A stretch of 64,000 nucleotides of DNA, from the NCBI RefSeq assembly GCF_019249655.2, contig NZ_CP137557.1, forward strand, positions 1,857,001-1,921,000. The letters are read 5' to 3'. Within the stretch, counting starts at the first letter, position 1. Every line of letters starts with the position of its first letter. Shown piece after piece: positions 51,576-60,888 of the stretch. The stretch comes from Segatella copri. Its GTDB lineage: Bacteria > Bacteroidota > Bacteroidia > Bacteroidales > Bacteroidaceae. The notes under the pieces were generated by a model that made no database searches, was not told the origin of the DNA, and saw nothing but the letters and a program-made list of their open reading frames with translations. A program made the position numbers and the translations under genes.

Positions 51576-51996
51576 TGAATTTTAGCTGAAAGCATAGGGA
51601 AAATAGGATTAAAAAAATAAAAAAAACAGTTCTTCTTCTACTACTACTACGATTTCCACGCTGTTCATAGTTTCAATCACGTCTTCCATTGAAACTACGC
51701 CTCTGATGCATCCAACCGAACAATCTACACCTTAGACCGAGGGTTGAGTCGATTACAGAAGACAATGTGGAGTCAAATTGCTCCATGACCCGAAAAAATC
51801 CTCCAAAAAGAGTGAGTTTCTCAGATTTAATTTGTATCTTTGCCATGTTATGTCAGAGTTTTGCTTGTTTTCTTTTCGCAACACTAAGATAAGTGAAAAT
51901 TCTCACATGGCAAAATCCTGAGCAACTTTTTGTTGTTCTGGGGCTTAAAAGGTTTGATTTATAATAGTGTTGTGGAATTAAGGTTATAACAATATT
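51576..51996. other. 421-bp intergenic region with a hairpin and an orphan -7 box
   Basis: TAGTTTCAAT (51668-51677) and ATTGAAACTA (51688-51697) form a perfect 10-bp inverted repeat with a 10-nt loop. TATCTTTG (51835-51842, plus) is a good -7 element, but it is followed only by a 16-codon frame and lies 155 bp before the next gene. The region may contain the eroded end of a lost element; I cannot name it. Confidence 0.4.
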
Positions 51997-53125
51997 ATGA
52001 CATCGTTATTCATATTGCAACTTGTATGTTGCGTCATTACAGCCATGCTAGCATTGCAATTAGCCATGGCAAGTTTGCAGGTGAGATGGAAGGTGTGGCG
52101 CTACGAAATATCAAGATGGCTTCTCGTTGCATCCATGCTATTCTTCTCCGTCCACTACCTCTTGCAGATGGTTCATGGATTCCGTGCACAAGGTACCGAT
52201 GTGGGCGCAGCATTCAACATACTGTTCTATACCCCAGTGGCATTTGCCATCACTCTCTCCATCATCAACATAGAGAGCACAGGCAGCAAAGTGCGCCGTT
52301 ATTGTTTACGTAGTATGATGGCGTACATACTCATCGCCCTAGTTTTCGTCATTGGCATATTCAAAAGTCATAGTTTACACATTGGCAATATGCTCTATGT
52401 GATGCTCGGTCTTTTTGTGGCTAGCATGGCATATTTTATCTTTATCATTCGCAAAGAAACAAATACCCGAAGGCAGAAGCTCATGGAAAATTTCGGAAGT
52501 GACTTGATTTCATACGTGCGCTATTCGCAAGCCAGCATCATTTTGCTATACCTTACTGCTGGACTCCTGCCTGTAGCAATCCTCTTCAATACCTTAATTA
52601 TATATAATAGGTCCCTTGATGTTACTCTCTGTCATCTTTTTCGTCCACACTTTCATTGCTATGGGCTATTACATCACACCAAAAGAAGTCATTCCTGAGG
52701 AAAATGACGCAGAGGCAAAAGTCACGGACGCAGAAGATATAAAAGACGGCAAGAATACTTATGGTACAAATATCTTGACAGCTAATAGAAAGATAGAAAT
52801 AGAATTAGCCCTCAAGAAATGGTGTGAAGAGGGATTTTATAAGGACTATGAAGTTAGCATCTATTCGTTAGCTACCAAGTTGGGATACAAGAAAATCGAA
52901 CTGACAGAATACTTCAACCAGTCAGAATATACCAATTTTAGAACCTGGCTTAGCGACATTCGCTTTAATGAGGCAGTTCGCATGATGAAAGCCAACCCCG
53001 AATATAGCATTGACGCTATTTCCACAGAGTGCGGTTTCTCATCCCACACATGGATTTATCGTATATTCAAACAGAAAACGGGCATGTCACCTAGCCAATG
53101 GCGCAAACAGTTTGTCTCCATCTAA
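51997..53125 (+). pseudogene. membrane-anchored AraC-family regulator, split by a single-base frameshift
   Basis: The first frame (51997-52698) encodes about six hydrophobic helices (M-T-S-L-F-I-L-Q-L-V-C-C, W-L-L-V-A-S-M-L-F-F and so on). The second (52616-53125) continues a last helix (L-S-V-I-F-F-V-H-T-F-I-A-M-G-Y-Y) and then a C-terminal AraC domain with two helix-turn-helix units (Y-S-L-A-T-K-L-G-Y and I-D-A-I-S-T-E-C-G-F-S). Removing one A in the TTAATTA at about 52594-52600 would join them as L-L-Y-I-I-G-P-L-M-L-L, a smooth membrane helix. The intact protein would be about 375 residues, a one-piece membrane sensor/regulator. It faces the lipoprotein locus on the same strand and is its likely controller. 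Confidence 0.7.
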
Positions 53126-53167
53126 GTGTGTGTTTTTGTAATCATACATTAAATACTGTTTAAAAAG

Positions 53168-53199
53168 TAGTAGTTTTCCTAGGAAAGCTACTACTTTTT
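53168..53199. promoter_or_regulatory. near-perfect palindrome: terminator and possible operator
   Basis: TAGTAGTTTTCCT and AGGAAAGCTACTA (53168-53193) are inverted copies with one mismatch, followed by T7. It can end the AraC gene's mRNA. A third copy of AGGAAAGCTACTA lies at 53224-53236, 43 bp on (four turns), just upstream of the next promoter, so the element may also be a regulator site. Confidence 0.6.
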
Positions 53200-53257
53200 T
53201 TGTGAAAAAGCTACAACTACCATAGGAAAGCTACTATCACTTTCAAAATAAAAAAGC

Positions 53258-53265
53258 TATTTTTG
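53258..53265 (+). promoter_or_regulatory. -7 element of the lipoprotein locus
   Basis: TATTTTTG, 26 bp before the ATG at 53292. No -33 match was found, consistent with an activator-dependent promoter using the half-site at 53224-53236. Confidence 0.5.
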
Positions 53266-53291
53266 CAATCGAATCAATAACATAACAGATA

Positions 53292-53555
53292 ATGAAAATG
53301 ACAAGAGCAGAACCAACCATTTCAATTTCAGATGAAAATCTCATCATGATTGTTGTAGTGATCGTGACTGTGATTATCATAGTGTTCATCCTTGTGATGA
53401 TACGCGACTACCGTCTCTATCTTGGGAATCATTGGAAAAAGAAATTCAGTTTCGCTGATTTCGTCAAGCAAGAACAGTTTTATATTTATATACTGTTGTT
53501 CTTCCTTCTTTTGGTAGGTTCGGAATTGTTGTTACAAAACGAGTATTCATTTTAA
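53292..53555 (+). CDS. small two-helix membrane protein
   Basis: An 87-residue protein with a long first helix (L-I-M-I-V-V-V-I-V-T-V-I-I-I-V-F-I-L-V), a basic loop (H-W-K-K-K-F-S-F) and a second helix (Y-I-Y-I-L-L-F-F-L-L-L-V). No family was recognised. It is the first gene after the AraC-type regulator and lies 14 bp before the first lipoprotein gene, so it belongs to the same operon. Confidence 0.65.
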   Translation: MKMTRAEPTISISDENLIMIVVVIVTVIIIVFILVMIRDYRLYLGNHWKKKFSFADFVKQEQFYIYILLFFLLLVGSELLLQNEYSF

Positions 53556-53569
53556 AACAATAAATAATT

Positions 53570-55207
53570 ATGAAAAAATCGTATCTATCATTATTCATCC
53601 TCGCAATAGGAGCGGCGATGTTAACTGCTTGTACTGATGATGACAACAATGGGGGAAACGGAAATCCCAACATTCCTCTGGCAGAACTATCCAAGCCAAA
53701 GGCAAACCCTTGGCTGGCACAAGAGGAATACAGCATCACCCATTTCAATTCGGCTCAGACCGATGCTTTCACTGCAAAAGTGAAGGACGGCACGTTCTAT
53801 GCCGACCTGACGAAATGCAAGACAACAAGCAGCGGTCCTGTGAACCTCATGACGCTCACATCCACTTCCCCAAAATACATGTGGGGAATGAGCAGCGACA
53901 GAGTGTCTATCATAGACGTATCCAACGGCAATTTTGAAAGACTCGCAGAAGCTGGTTTGCCTGGAATAACAATGAAAACTCAAGAGCAACTCAACATCTT
54001 GACTTCCAGCTACTCATCTTACTCAGAACTTGCTACAGCCGTAACCGGAGTGCTAGGCGCTGCCCCACAAATGTCTATAGCCAATGGAAACTATGTGTTG
54101 TGCGACAAGGACAACTATGTATATACCAATGCTGGACACATCATGGCAAGATACAAGCTGAAGAACCCAAATAATCCGAAGGATGGCATAGAGCTAGACA
54201 GTCAGATTAAGCTCACACCGTATATCAACAACTCTTACACGCTGGTGGGAGCTACCATGACATACGATGGACATTTGCTCGTGGCGGCACAGAATGCTCT
54301 TGTTGTACTCAACCGTGAGTTGACCACGGTAGAAGATACCTACCCACTGGCAAGCACCCAGATATTGACGAACTCAATAGCAGTGGATGAGAACGGCGGG
54401 GTATATGTGGCAAGCAACGCCAAGGAGGCCAACGGCAAGGGACTCATGCAAAAGCTGATATGCAAGAATGGAAAGTTCTCTGTCAGCGAGAGCGATGGAG
54501 CATGGAAAGCCGAGTATGACGGAGGTCCAATGGCACCATGTATCAAGCTCGGATATGGCACAGGAGCAACCCCTACACTAATGGGATTTGGCAACGACGA
54601 GGACAAACTCGTAGTGATAACAGACGGAGCAAAGAAAATGAAACTCGTAGCTTTCTGGCGTGACGCCATACCTGCCGATGCCAAGCCTGTAGATTCCGGC
54701 AACAAGCGTTTGGCAGGAACGTTCGACATAACGTGCGGATTACCAGCCTCTACCGAATGGGTACAGTCGGAGCAATCCGTAGTAACCGCAGGATACGACG
54801 CTTTTGTGGTAAACAACATCAGCCAGACAACGGAAAAGATAAACGACAAGATTATAGGCGTACTAGCAATCGGTCCTACCATAGAGACTCCTAGAGGTGT
54901 TGAATGCGTGAGCTGGAACACAAAGGAGAACAAGTGGGAGGCTAAGTGGACACGTGCTGACGTCAGTTCACCAAGCATGATTCCTGCTGTAAGCACATCG
55001 TCTGAAATGGTATTCGTAAGTGGATGGAACGATGCCACAGGATGGGAAGTAACCGGACTCGACTGGCGCACCGGCACCACACGCCACCGCACAATCCTAG
55101 GCAAAGACAATCGGGCCAATGGAGCATATGCCATCATACAGTTCTTTGACAATGGTGACTTACTCTACAACTCGGTATCTGGACCGTTCAGAGTGGAAAT
55201 CAAGTAA
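53570..55207 (+). CDS. 545-residue lipoprotein, beta-propeller-like, unknown function
   Basis: Signal peptide and lipobox L-T-A-C-T (Cys about 21), then an acidic Asp/Asn/Gly linker typical of surface-exposed lipoproteins in this phylum. The body shows repeated strand-turn units (Y-M-W-G-M-S-S-D-R-V-S-I-I-D, H-L-L-V-A-A-Q-N-A-L-V-V-L, N-S-I-A-V-D-E-N-G-G-V-Y-V), which suggests a propeller. No catalytic or known domain motif was recognised. It lies in an operon between the small membrane protein and a second lipoprotein. Codon use is more A-rich than in flanking housekeeping genes (many ACA and AAC codons), as in acquired DNA. Confidence 0.6.
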   Translation: MKKSYLSLFILAIGAAMLTACTDDDNNGGNGNPNIPLAELSKPKANPWLAQEEYSITHFNSAQTDAFTAKVKDGTFYADLTKCKTTSSGPVNLMTLTSTSPKYMWGMSSDRVSIIDVSNGNFERLAEAGLPGITMKTQEQLNILTSSYSSYSELATAVTGVLGAAPQMSIANGNYVLCDKDNYVYTNAGHIMARYKLKNPNNPKDGIELDSQIKLTPYINNSYTLVGATMTYDGHLLVAAQNALVVLNRELTTVEDTYPLASTQILTNSIAVDENGGVYVASNAKEANGKGLMQKLICKNGKFSVSESDGAWKAEYDGGPMAPCIKLGYGTGATPTLMGFGNDEDKLVVITDGAKKMKLVAFWRDAIPADAKPVDSGNKRLAGTFDITCGLPASTEWVQSEQSVVTAGYDAFVVNNISQTTEKINDKIIGVLAIGPTIETPRGVECVSWNTKENKWEAKWTRADVSSPSMIPAVSTSSEMVFVSGWNDATGWEVTGLDWRTGTTRHRTILGKDNRANGAYAIIQFFDNGDLLYNSVSGPFRVEIK

Positions 55208-55253
55208 AACAGAGTGAGAACAAAAAGTATATTAATTTTAAAAAACAGGAAGT

Positions 55254-56543
55254 ATGAAAATTAAACAAATTATCATGACCTCATTGCTAAGTTGTATTAT
55301 GGCAATGACATTCATCGCATGTTCCGATGACGACAGCAACAACGATATAAAAATCCCTACCCTGTCGCCTAAGGAGCAATGGGGCCCAACCCTGAAAGGC
55401 GATGGTGAGGTTCTCGGAGCATACCCGGACTTATATTCCAATTATTGGGAATACACCTATCAGGCAGACCAAAATAGTGACAAGATTTTATGTCTGAAAG
55501 GAGAATATCCTCATTGCAGATATTTCAGCATATCACTATACAATGATATGACAGGAGACGTTTTCGCAGGCATCGATGACCAGGACATCTCGGCAGATAA
55601 CGGAAGCACGAATCCTTTCGTCGCAACCACTATGGGAAAGAACTATTTCACCCTCTATGTGGTGCCAAACGGAACGCCACAAAGCGTAATAGACAAACTT
55701 GGCTCATCGAATGTGGTGAAAGTTGCAGAAGGTGTGAACAAAGTAGCCATTGCTCTCAGACATTACCTGGGAACTACTGCTGATGGAAGCCAAAAAGACG
55801 AATACGCAGGAGTAGAACTTCCAGCTATCACCGCACTCGACATGAACTTGCATGAGACCTACGTGCCAGAACACGTTGTATCAAATGTCTATAAGATAAC
55901 ATCGAAGGTGTTTACACAGAAATCCGACGAAAACAGGGAGATGCCATTCTTCCTTGCTCCAGTTAGCATGTACTATCCAAACAACTCCACGGCATACCTT
56001 TATGGAAGAACGCACTTGCGCGAGGACTCTGTGCTCACATTCTCCTTCATACCGGCCACAGTGCCAACAAAGCCTGAGGAATACAGAAAAGCTGTGACAC
56101 GTTACTGGTCTATCTGCATTGGCTCAGCAAGCGACACACGCTCATATATGTCTGTATATGATGCGAAGGCTCGCTATGCCGATGGCAAGAAAGCAACATT
56201 TGTGGTTTGCCTGAAAAAGAATCCTAAGCTATCAGCCATACAGAGCAAGGTGAACGAAATGAATGCCAACGGAGAGTATGTCAATCTCTTCATTTGGGAT
56301 AGTGAGAAAAAGAACATAGACGGCAATCCTATCGGAGAGATTGTGGCTGTCATGTACAGGAACATTCTTCCAGACAGGAAATGGATACACTCCATCGCAA
56401 CCATGACACCTACTGCTTACAAGGATAAGACTGGCGAACCTATCGACCATGTGACCGATCCCGACAAGCAGCTTGCTCACAAAGCTCTTGGCGACTATGG
56501 ACCACTTGGTGTAAAGGTAAGCAACGATGATTTCTTGCAGTAA
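55254..56543 (+). CDS. 429-residue lipoprotein, unknown function
   Basis: Lipobox F-I-A-C-S (Cys about 23) is followed by an Asp/Asn-rich linker. The body has R-Y-F-S-I-S-L-Y-N-D (about 85-95) and Y-W-S-I-C-I-G-S-A-S-D-T (about 285-296), which recall DUF1214/DUF1254-type folds, but I cannot assign it. It follows the propeller-like lipoprotein by 46 bp on the same strand. The two are probably exported to the same face of the outer membrane and may act together on a substrate or partner sensed by the AraC-type protein. Confidence 0.55.
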   Translation: MKIKQIIMTSLLSCIMAMTFIACSDDDSNNDIKIPTLSPKEQWGPTLKGDGEVLGAYPDLYSNYWEYTYQADQNSDKILCLKGEYPHCRYFSISLYNDMTGDVFAGIDDQDISADNGSTNPFVATTMGKNYFTLYVVPNGTPQSVIDKLGSSNVVKVAEGVNKVAIALRHYLGTTADGSQKDEYAGVELPAITALDMNLHETYVPEHVVSNVYKITSKVFTQKSDENREMPFFLAPVSMYYPNNSTAYLYGRTHLREDSVLTFSFIPATVPTKPEEYRKAVTRYWSICIGSASDTRSYMSVYDAKARYADGKKATFVVCLKKNPKLSAIQSKVNEMNANGEYVNLFIWDSEKKNIDGNPIGEIVAVMYRNILPDRKWIHSIATMTPTAYKDKTGEPIDHVTDPDKQLAHKALGDYGPLGVKVSNDDFLQ

Positions 56544-56559
56544 TGCCTACTTTTATGAA

Positions 56560-56617
56560 CCTACTACGCTAACTCGCAAAAATGAGGGTTAGCGTGGTAG
56601 GCTCTCTACTTTTTGGG
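56560..56617 (+). terminator. terminator of the lipoprotein operon
   Basis: CCTACTACGCTAAC pairs with GTTAGCGTGGTAGG (56560-56573, 56588-56601). A short T run follows after 9 nt. Confidence 0.6.
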
Positions 56618-56714
56618 GGCTTCCGCTTTTCTCGTTGGTAAGACCATATATTCACTTCTTCTAAGTTTTAGTTAAATATATTTAATGAAGTGAGGATTTT
56701 CAGATAATAAATTG

Positions 56715-56722
56715 TATCTTTG
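56715..56722 (+). promoter_or_regulatory. -7 promoter element of the alpha-galactosidase gene
   Basis: TATCTTTG, 33 bp before the ATG at 56756. Confidence 0.6.
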
Positions 56723-56755
56723 CCTTCAATACGAACCATATAATTAAAATACAAT

Positions 56756-57976
56756 ATGAAGAAAATCTTATCTATTGCTTTTGCAGCATTACTTGCAACA
56801 TCATCTTTTGCACAGAAAAGCGAAACACTTCTGGAACGTAACCAGTTGGCCAAGACTCCCCCTATGGGATGGATGACCTGGAATCTCTTTCAGGGGAACA
56901 TCAGCGAGAAACTGATTAAGGAAACTGCCGATGCCATGGTGAAACATGGATTCCGAGATGCTGGTTACGAGTACATCTTCATTGATGACTTGTGGCAGGG
57001 CGGTCGTGACCGCCACAACAACATCATTCCAGACCCTGAGAAATTTCCGAATGGCATCAAGGCGCTTGCCGATTATGTTCACTCCAAGGGCTTGAAGCTG
57101 GGCATTTATTCTGATGCGGCTCAGCTTACCTGCGGCGGATGGACAGCCAGTTACGGTTTTGAGGAGCAGGATGCCCGCACCTTTGCTTCGTGGGGCATCG
57201 ACTATCTGAAATATGATTACTGCCATGCTCCTGAGGATAGCGCCACTGCCCGGAAGCGCTATCGTACCATGGCCCAGGCCTTGAGCAAGTCGGGTAGAAA
57301 CATCGTGCTCGGTATCTGCGAGTGGGGACAGCGCAACTGCGAAGATTGGTGCGAGCAGGTAGGCGGTTCTCTCTGGCGAACCAGCTATGATGTAAGAGAC
57401 ATGTGGAAGGATATTGTTCATCAGGGTGGAATGGGTATCCTCGATATCGTGAACGTCACCGCGCCGCTTGCCAAGGATGTGCGCCACGGTCAGTGGCCGG
57501 ATATGGATATGCTGGTAGTGGGATTGAACGGCAAGGGCGGCCCATCCAGCGATTTGGGTGGAGTAGGGTGCAACTATACGGAATATCAGACTCAGATGAG
57601 TATGTGGTGCATGATGTCGTCGGTATTGGCACTGAGCAACGACCTTCGAAAGCTTTCGCCTGAGGACAAGCGCATTCTTCTGAACAGGGAGATTATCGCC
57701 ATCAATCAGGATCCGCTGGGCAAAGCTGCAGAGCGCAAGGTGAATCAGGCAGATTATCAGGTTTATGTTCGTCCTTTGGCCAATGGTACCCATGCCGTAG
57801 CCATTCTTAACTGCAGCGACAAAGCCATCAGCATACAGGCAGATTTCAAGCAGTTGGGCTTAAATGGCAAGTATGCGGTAAGAGATGTCTGGCAGCATCG
57901 CGATATTGCCAGAAAGGCAAGCAAGTGGAAGGGTAGTGTAGCTGCCCATGAAACGAAGGTATTCGTATTGAAATAG
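56756..57976 (+). CDS. GH27 alpha-galactosidase
   Basis: A 406-residue secreted glycoside hydrolase that releases terminal alpha-galactose from galacto-oligosaccharides or galactomannan side chains. The signal peptide ends near F-A-Q-K (about 20). P-P-M-G-W-M-T-W-N, D-D-L-W-Q-G-G, the nucleophile Asp in Y-L-K-Y-D-Y-C and the acid/base Asp in R-T-S-Y-D-V-R-D are the GH27 marks; W-P-D-M-D-M-L follows. The C-terminal beta-sandwich ends the protein. It is monocistronic, with no SusCD pair nearby. Confidence 0.93.
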   Translation: MKKILSIAFAALLATSSFAQKSETLLERNQLAKTPPMGWMTWNLFQGNISEKLIKETADAMVKHGFRDAGYEYIFIDDLWQGGRDRHNNIIPDPEKFPNGIKALADYVHSKGLKLGIYSDAAQLTCGGWTASYGFEEQDARTFASWGIDYLKYDYCHAPEDSATARKRYRTMAQALSKSGRNIVLGICEWGQRNCEDWCEQVGGSLWRTSYDVRDMWKDIVHQGGMGILDIVNVTAPLAKDVRHGQWPDMDMLVVGLNGKGGPSSDLGGVGCNYTEYQTQMSMWCMMSSVLALSNDLRKLSPEDKRILLNREIIAINQDPLGKAAERKVNQADYQVYVRPLANGTHAVAILNCSDKAISIQADFKQLGLNGKYAVRDVWQHRDIARKASKWKGSVAAHETKVFVLK

Positions 57977-58048
57977 GTGTTTTTTGATATTGATATAGAG
58001 GAACCGGCACTTATATATATGTATATATATGAGAACCGGCACAAAAAA

Positions 58049-58085
58049 AGGGCTAGCCCATTACCAGGACTAGCCCTCCGTTTTA
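58049..58085. terminator. terminator between the GH27 and hsp20 genes
   Basis: AGGGCTAG/CTAGCCCT (58049-58056, 58070-58077) has an A run before it and a T run after it, so it works both ways. Just upstream, GAACCGGCAC is repeated at both ends of an alternating TA tract (58003-58042). Confidence 0.7.
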
Positions 58086-58145
58086 ATTATTTTCTAGGGT
58101 GCAATGAAATGTCATCCAGAAAGCTGCTTAGCACGTTATGAGTGA

Positions 58146-58586
58146 TTACTTTACCTCAATGTGCTTAACATCGTCTTTCTTCTCCTCCTTGGCTACCTTA
58201 GGAATCTCAATCTTCAAGACACCATCGCTGACCTCAGCAGAAATCTTCTCGTGATTGGCATCCTCTGGTAAAGCATAGCTCTGAGAGTAGCTGCTGTAAG
58301 AGAATTCACGACGCAGGTAATGCTCTTCCTTCTTTTCCTCCTTCTTCTCGTTCTTGTTCTCGATAGATACATTCAGATAACCATCCTTATCAATGTTCAT
58401 CTTAACCATATCCTTCTTCAACCCAGGAGCTGCAATCTCCATCGTGTAAGCTGTAGCATCCTCCTTTACGTTAACAGCAGGAGCTGTGGCGTTCATGTGT
58501 GGCATCAATTCGGTATCAAAGAAGTTGTCATTAAACCAACTGTTCAACCAATTTGAAACACTGTTATTTCTACGAGCTAACAACAT
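58146..58586 (-). CDS. small heat-shock protein (Hsp20/alpha-crystallin)
   Basis: A 146-residue chaperone. The alpha-crystallin domain runs from about D-A-T-A-Y-T-M-E-I-A-A-P-G-L to the closing A-E-V-S-D-G-V-L-K-I-E-I-P-K. An acidic/Lys-rich loop (E-K-K-E-E-K-K-E-E) is inserted in the middle. The N-terminal arm has N-S-W-F-N-D-N-F-F. It holds unfolded proteins during heat or other stress. Long upstream region with palindromes but no clear TAnnTTTG box. Confidence 0.92.
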   Translation of the reverse strand: MLLARRNNSVSNWLNSWFNDNFFDTELMPHMNATAPAVNVKEDATAYTMEIAAPGLKKDMVKMNIDKDGYLNVSIENKNEKKEEKKEEHYLRREFSYSSYSQSYALPEDANHEKISAEVSDGVLKIEIPKVAKEEKKDDVKHIEVK

Positions 58587-58993
58587 AATGTAAAACCTCC
58601 GAATTTTATTTTTCTCATCCTCTCTTCGCCTTCCGGCTCTGTCGGGATTTCTAATTGTTTATTAATTTATCCTTTTTCTTAATGATCGCTTCGGCTTTCG
58701 GGACTCAAGGCCTTCGAGAAACCCTCTAATGTAATTGCTTAGGGTTCTTATCGTTCCCCTTGCCCTTTCAGCTTCCGTTTTCATCTTAGGTATTAGCAAG
58801 TTATGTGCCAGGTGAATTTTTATATCAGGAGTGAACGGTTTTTGCCAGAACTGGCAATAAATGCTGCAAAAGTGGCATCAAAGTATAATTAATTTAATCA
58901 TTTCTGCCAAAATATTCCGTTTTCCCTCCTCAGTTGTTCCCGTCTGTTGCTTGAAGAATGAATGTATGTTAAACTTTTAATGAGAATACTTTT
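58587..58993. other. 407-bp region upstream of hsp20
   Basis: TTGCCAG and CTGGCAA (58854-58869) form a perfect inverted repeat with a 2-nt loop, and AACCCT/AGGGTT flank 58732-58758. Either could be a regulator site for hsp20. No gene was seen. Confidence 0.4.
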
Positions 58994-60295
58994 TCAAGTG
59001 GACTCTTCTTTCAAATCCCTATCCACCATGGCGCAGACACAGGAGTCTGACCATACATTCTCTGCCGTCTCTACCATGTCGATAATGGTATAGATTGGCA
59101 GGATGATACCCATGATGCCGATAGGAGCATTGATGCCGGACATCAGAGATAGGGTAAGGAAATAACATCCCATAGGCACTCCTGCATTCCCCACTGCTGA
59201 GATAACTGAAATGAAGAGCCAGAGAATCATCGTAGTCCAAGGTAAAGGCATTCCTCCATTCTGCATCAGGAATAAGGAGGTTACGAGGATAAACGCAGCA
59301 CAACCATTCATGTTGATGGTAGTACAGATAGGCAATACGAAGCGGGAAACCTGATTGGAAACTCCCAGTCTATCTTCTGCTGTCTGCATCGTCACCGGCA
59401 ACGTAGCAGCAGAACTCTTTGTAAACAGAGCCATTAATACTGCCGGCATCATCTTGCCCAAAGTGCGCACTGGATTCAAGCCTCTTGCCAAGAGGAAGAG
59501 CGGGAGAATGATGAAGAATTGAATGACATTACCTCCCAGGATAACAGCTACGTACTTTCCTAGAGAAGCCATCACGATTCCTGCGGAGAACTGGGCTGAG
59601 AGTTGTGCTGCAAAGGCAACTATACCTAGAGGCAGAGCCCAGATTAATCCATGAATCAGCATGAAGAGCAGATCCTGTAATCCAAACAATCCCTTCATCA
59701 CGACTTCTTTCTTATCGCTTGATGGCATTTTGGTTAAAGCAATACCTGCAGCTGCCGCCAAAATCAATATAGAGAGTACATTTCCTTCGGCAAACGGCTT
59801 GATGATGTTGTTGGGTATTACCCCAAGAATATGGTCATAATAGCTGGTTTCTCCCAGCTTTTGGGGAACATCTGCCATACCGCTCTGCACCAAGGCTGTA
59901 GGTAAATTGCCTGGAGAAACGATGTTGTAGAGTACCAGTCCCACTGCTGCTGCAGCTATCGTCGTGAGCAGGGTGTAGGTGATGGCGTGGCGGAATATCT
60001 TACCGGTATCTGCCTGGTTGCCCAAGGATGCCAGGGTTGTGATGACAGCCAAGGCTATGGTTGGTACTGCCAGAAGTTGGAATAAGCGGGTATAGATCGT
60101 GGCGATGAAATTCATCAGACCATCCAGCCAGCTGATGCCGAACATACCTAAGACTGCGCCTACTATCAAAGCGCCAATCCAAAGCATCAGCTGCCGGGTT
60201 TGCTTATTCTTCACTTTCTTCACTCCTTTTTGGTTACTGCAGCCGGCATTGCTGTCCGGCTGTCTATTTCCTATATCATTTATTGTTTTTACCAT
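58994..60295 (-). CDS. dicarboxylate/amino acid:cation symporter (DAACS family)
   Basis: A 433-residue inner-membrane secondary transporter of the GltP/SstT type, importing glutamate, aspartate, C4-dicarboxylates or serine with protons or sodium. The DAACS core is visible as A-L-F-T-K-S-S-A-A-T-L-P-V-T (the serine-rich re-entrant loop) and T-T-I-N-M-N-G-C-A (the N-M-D-G-like motif, here N-M-N-G). The final hairpin has V-S-A-V-G-N-A-G-V-P. The first 30 residues are polar, so the true start could be slightly further in (M at about 37). Confidence 0.88.
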   Translation of the reverse strand: MVKTINDIGNRQPDSNAGCSNQKGVKKVKNKQTRQLMLWIGALIVGAVLGMFGISWLDGLMNFIATIYTRLFQLLAVPTIALAVITTLASLGNQADTGKIFRHAITYTLLTTIAAAAVGLVLYNIVSPGNLPTALVQSGMADVPQKLGETSYYDHILGVIPNNIIKPFAEGNVLSILILAAAAGIALTKMPSSDKKEVVMKGLFGLQDLLFMLIHGLIWALPLGIVAFAAQLSAQFSAGIVMASLGKYVAVILGGNVIQFFIILPLFLLARGLNPVRTLGKMMPAVLMALFTKSSAATLPVTMQTAEDRLGVSNQVSRFVLPICTTINMNGCAAFILVTSLFLMQNGGMPLPWTTMILWLFISVISAVGNAGVPMGCYFLTLSLMSGINAPIGIMGIILPIYTIIDMVETAENVWSDSCVCAMVDRDLKEEST

Positions 60296-60333
60296 GATTT
60301 TAAATTATTATTTTTTAGACAAAAGTATTCTCC

Positions 60334-60843
60334 TTATTCCAACCCCCACATATCATTCAGCATACTGATTGCTGACTCCGAGCGGAAAACATGATCGCGG
60401 AAGGTGATGATGCCTTCGGGAGCAAGGTGGGCTTCGAAGGAATTCACCAGGAAATCTGCTTCGAGCAGAATGCGATGGTCGAGGTTGGTAATATCTTGAT
60501 AAGTATGATGATGGGCAATGAGCCAGCAGATTCTTTCTATCTGTGCGGCTGTGAATCCATCTACTTCTGACAGTACTTTTTTTGCCTCGTCAGGACCCAG
60601 TTCTTCCTGGTGCTTGCCATCGCAGTTGCCGTATCTGGCTTGTGAAACGTGAATGCCTACATCGTGAAGAATGGCTGCTGCTTCGAGCACGAAGAGTTCT
60701 TCTCCGGTCATTCCCTCTGCTATCGCAATCATACGGGCAAAGTCGTGCACCTTTACGAAATGCTGGATGAGTGGCGCATCGCCACCATCGTACTTAATCA
60801 TCGCCCTCATCAGTTGGGCGAGTGTCAATTCCTTGTTTGTCAT
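60334..60843 (-). CDS. HD-domain phosphohydrolase
   Basis: A 169-residue cytosolic metal-dependent phosphohydrolase. The HD motif is in A-I-L-H-D-V-G-I-H (about 58-66), with an upstream His in Q-H-F-V-K-V-H and downstream I-A-H-H-H-T-Y and L-L-E-A-D-F-L completing the H...HD...D metal site. Substrate unknown. A deleted, diverged copy lies at 44936-45171. It ends the minus-strand run that begins with bcp. Confidence 0.87.
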   Translation of the reverse strand: MTNKELTLAQLMRAMIKYDGGDAPLIQHFVKVHDFARMIAIAEGMTGEELFVLEAAAILHDVGIHVSQARYGNCDGKHQEELGPDEAKKVLSEVDGFTAAQIERICWLIAHHHTYQDITNLDHRILLEADFLVNSFEAHLAPEGIITFRDHVFRSESAISMLNDMWGLE

Positions 60844-60888
60844 AATCTTATGTTTTTTTTAAATCAATATTTATATCTACTTAAGATG

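Noticed and set aside
51668..51697. CRISPR repeat resemblance (GTTTCAAT / ATTGAAAC)
   Set aside because: It occurs once, with no spacers or repeat periodicity and no cas gene in the window.
58854..58890. Possible sigma-54 promoter upstream of hsp20
   Set aside because: The TGGCA...TGC elements are one base off the required 12-bp spacing and point away from hsp20. Only the palindrome is kept as an observation.
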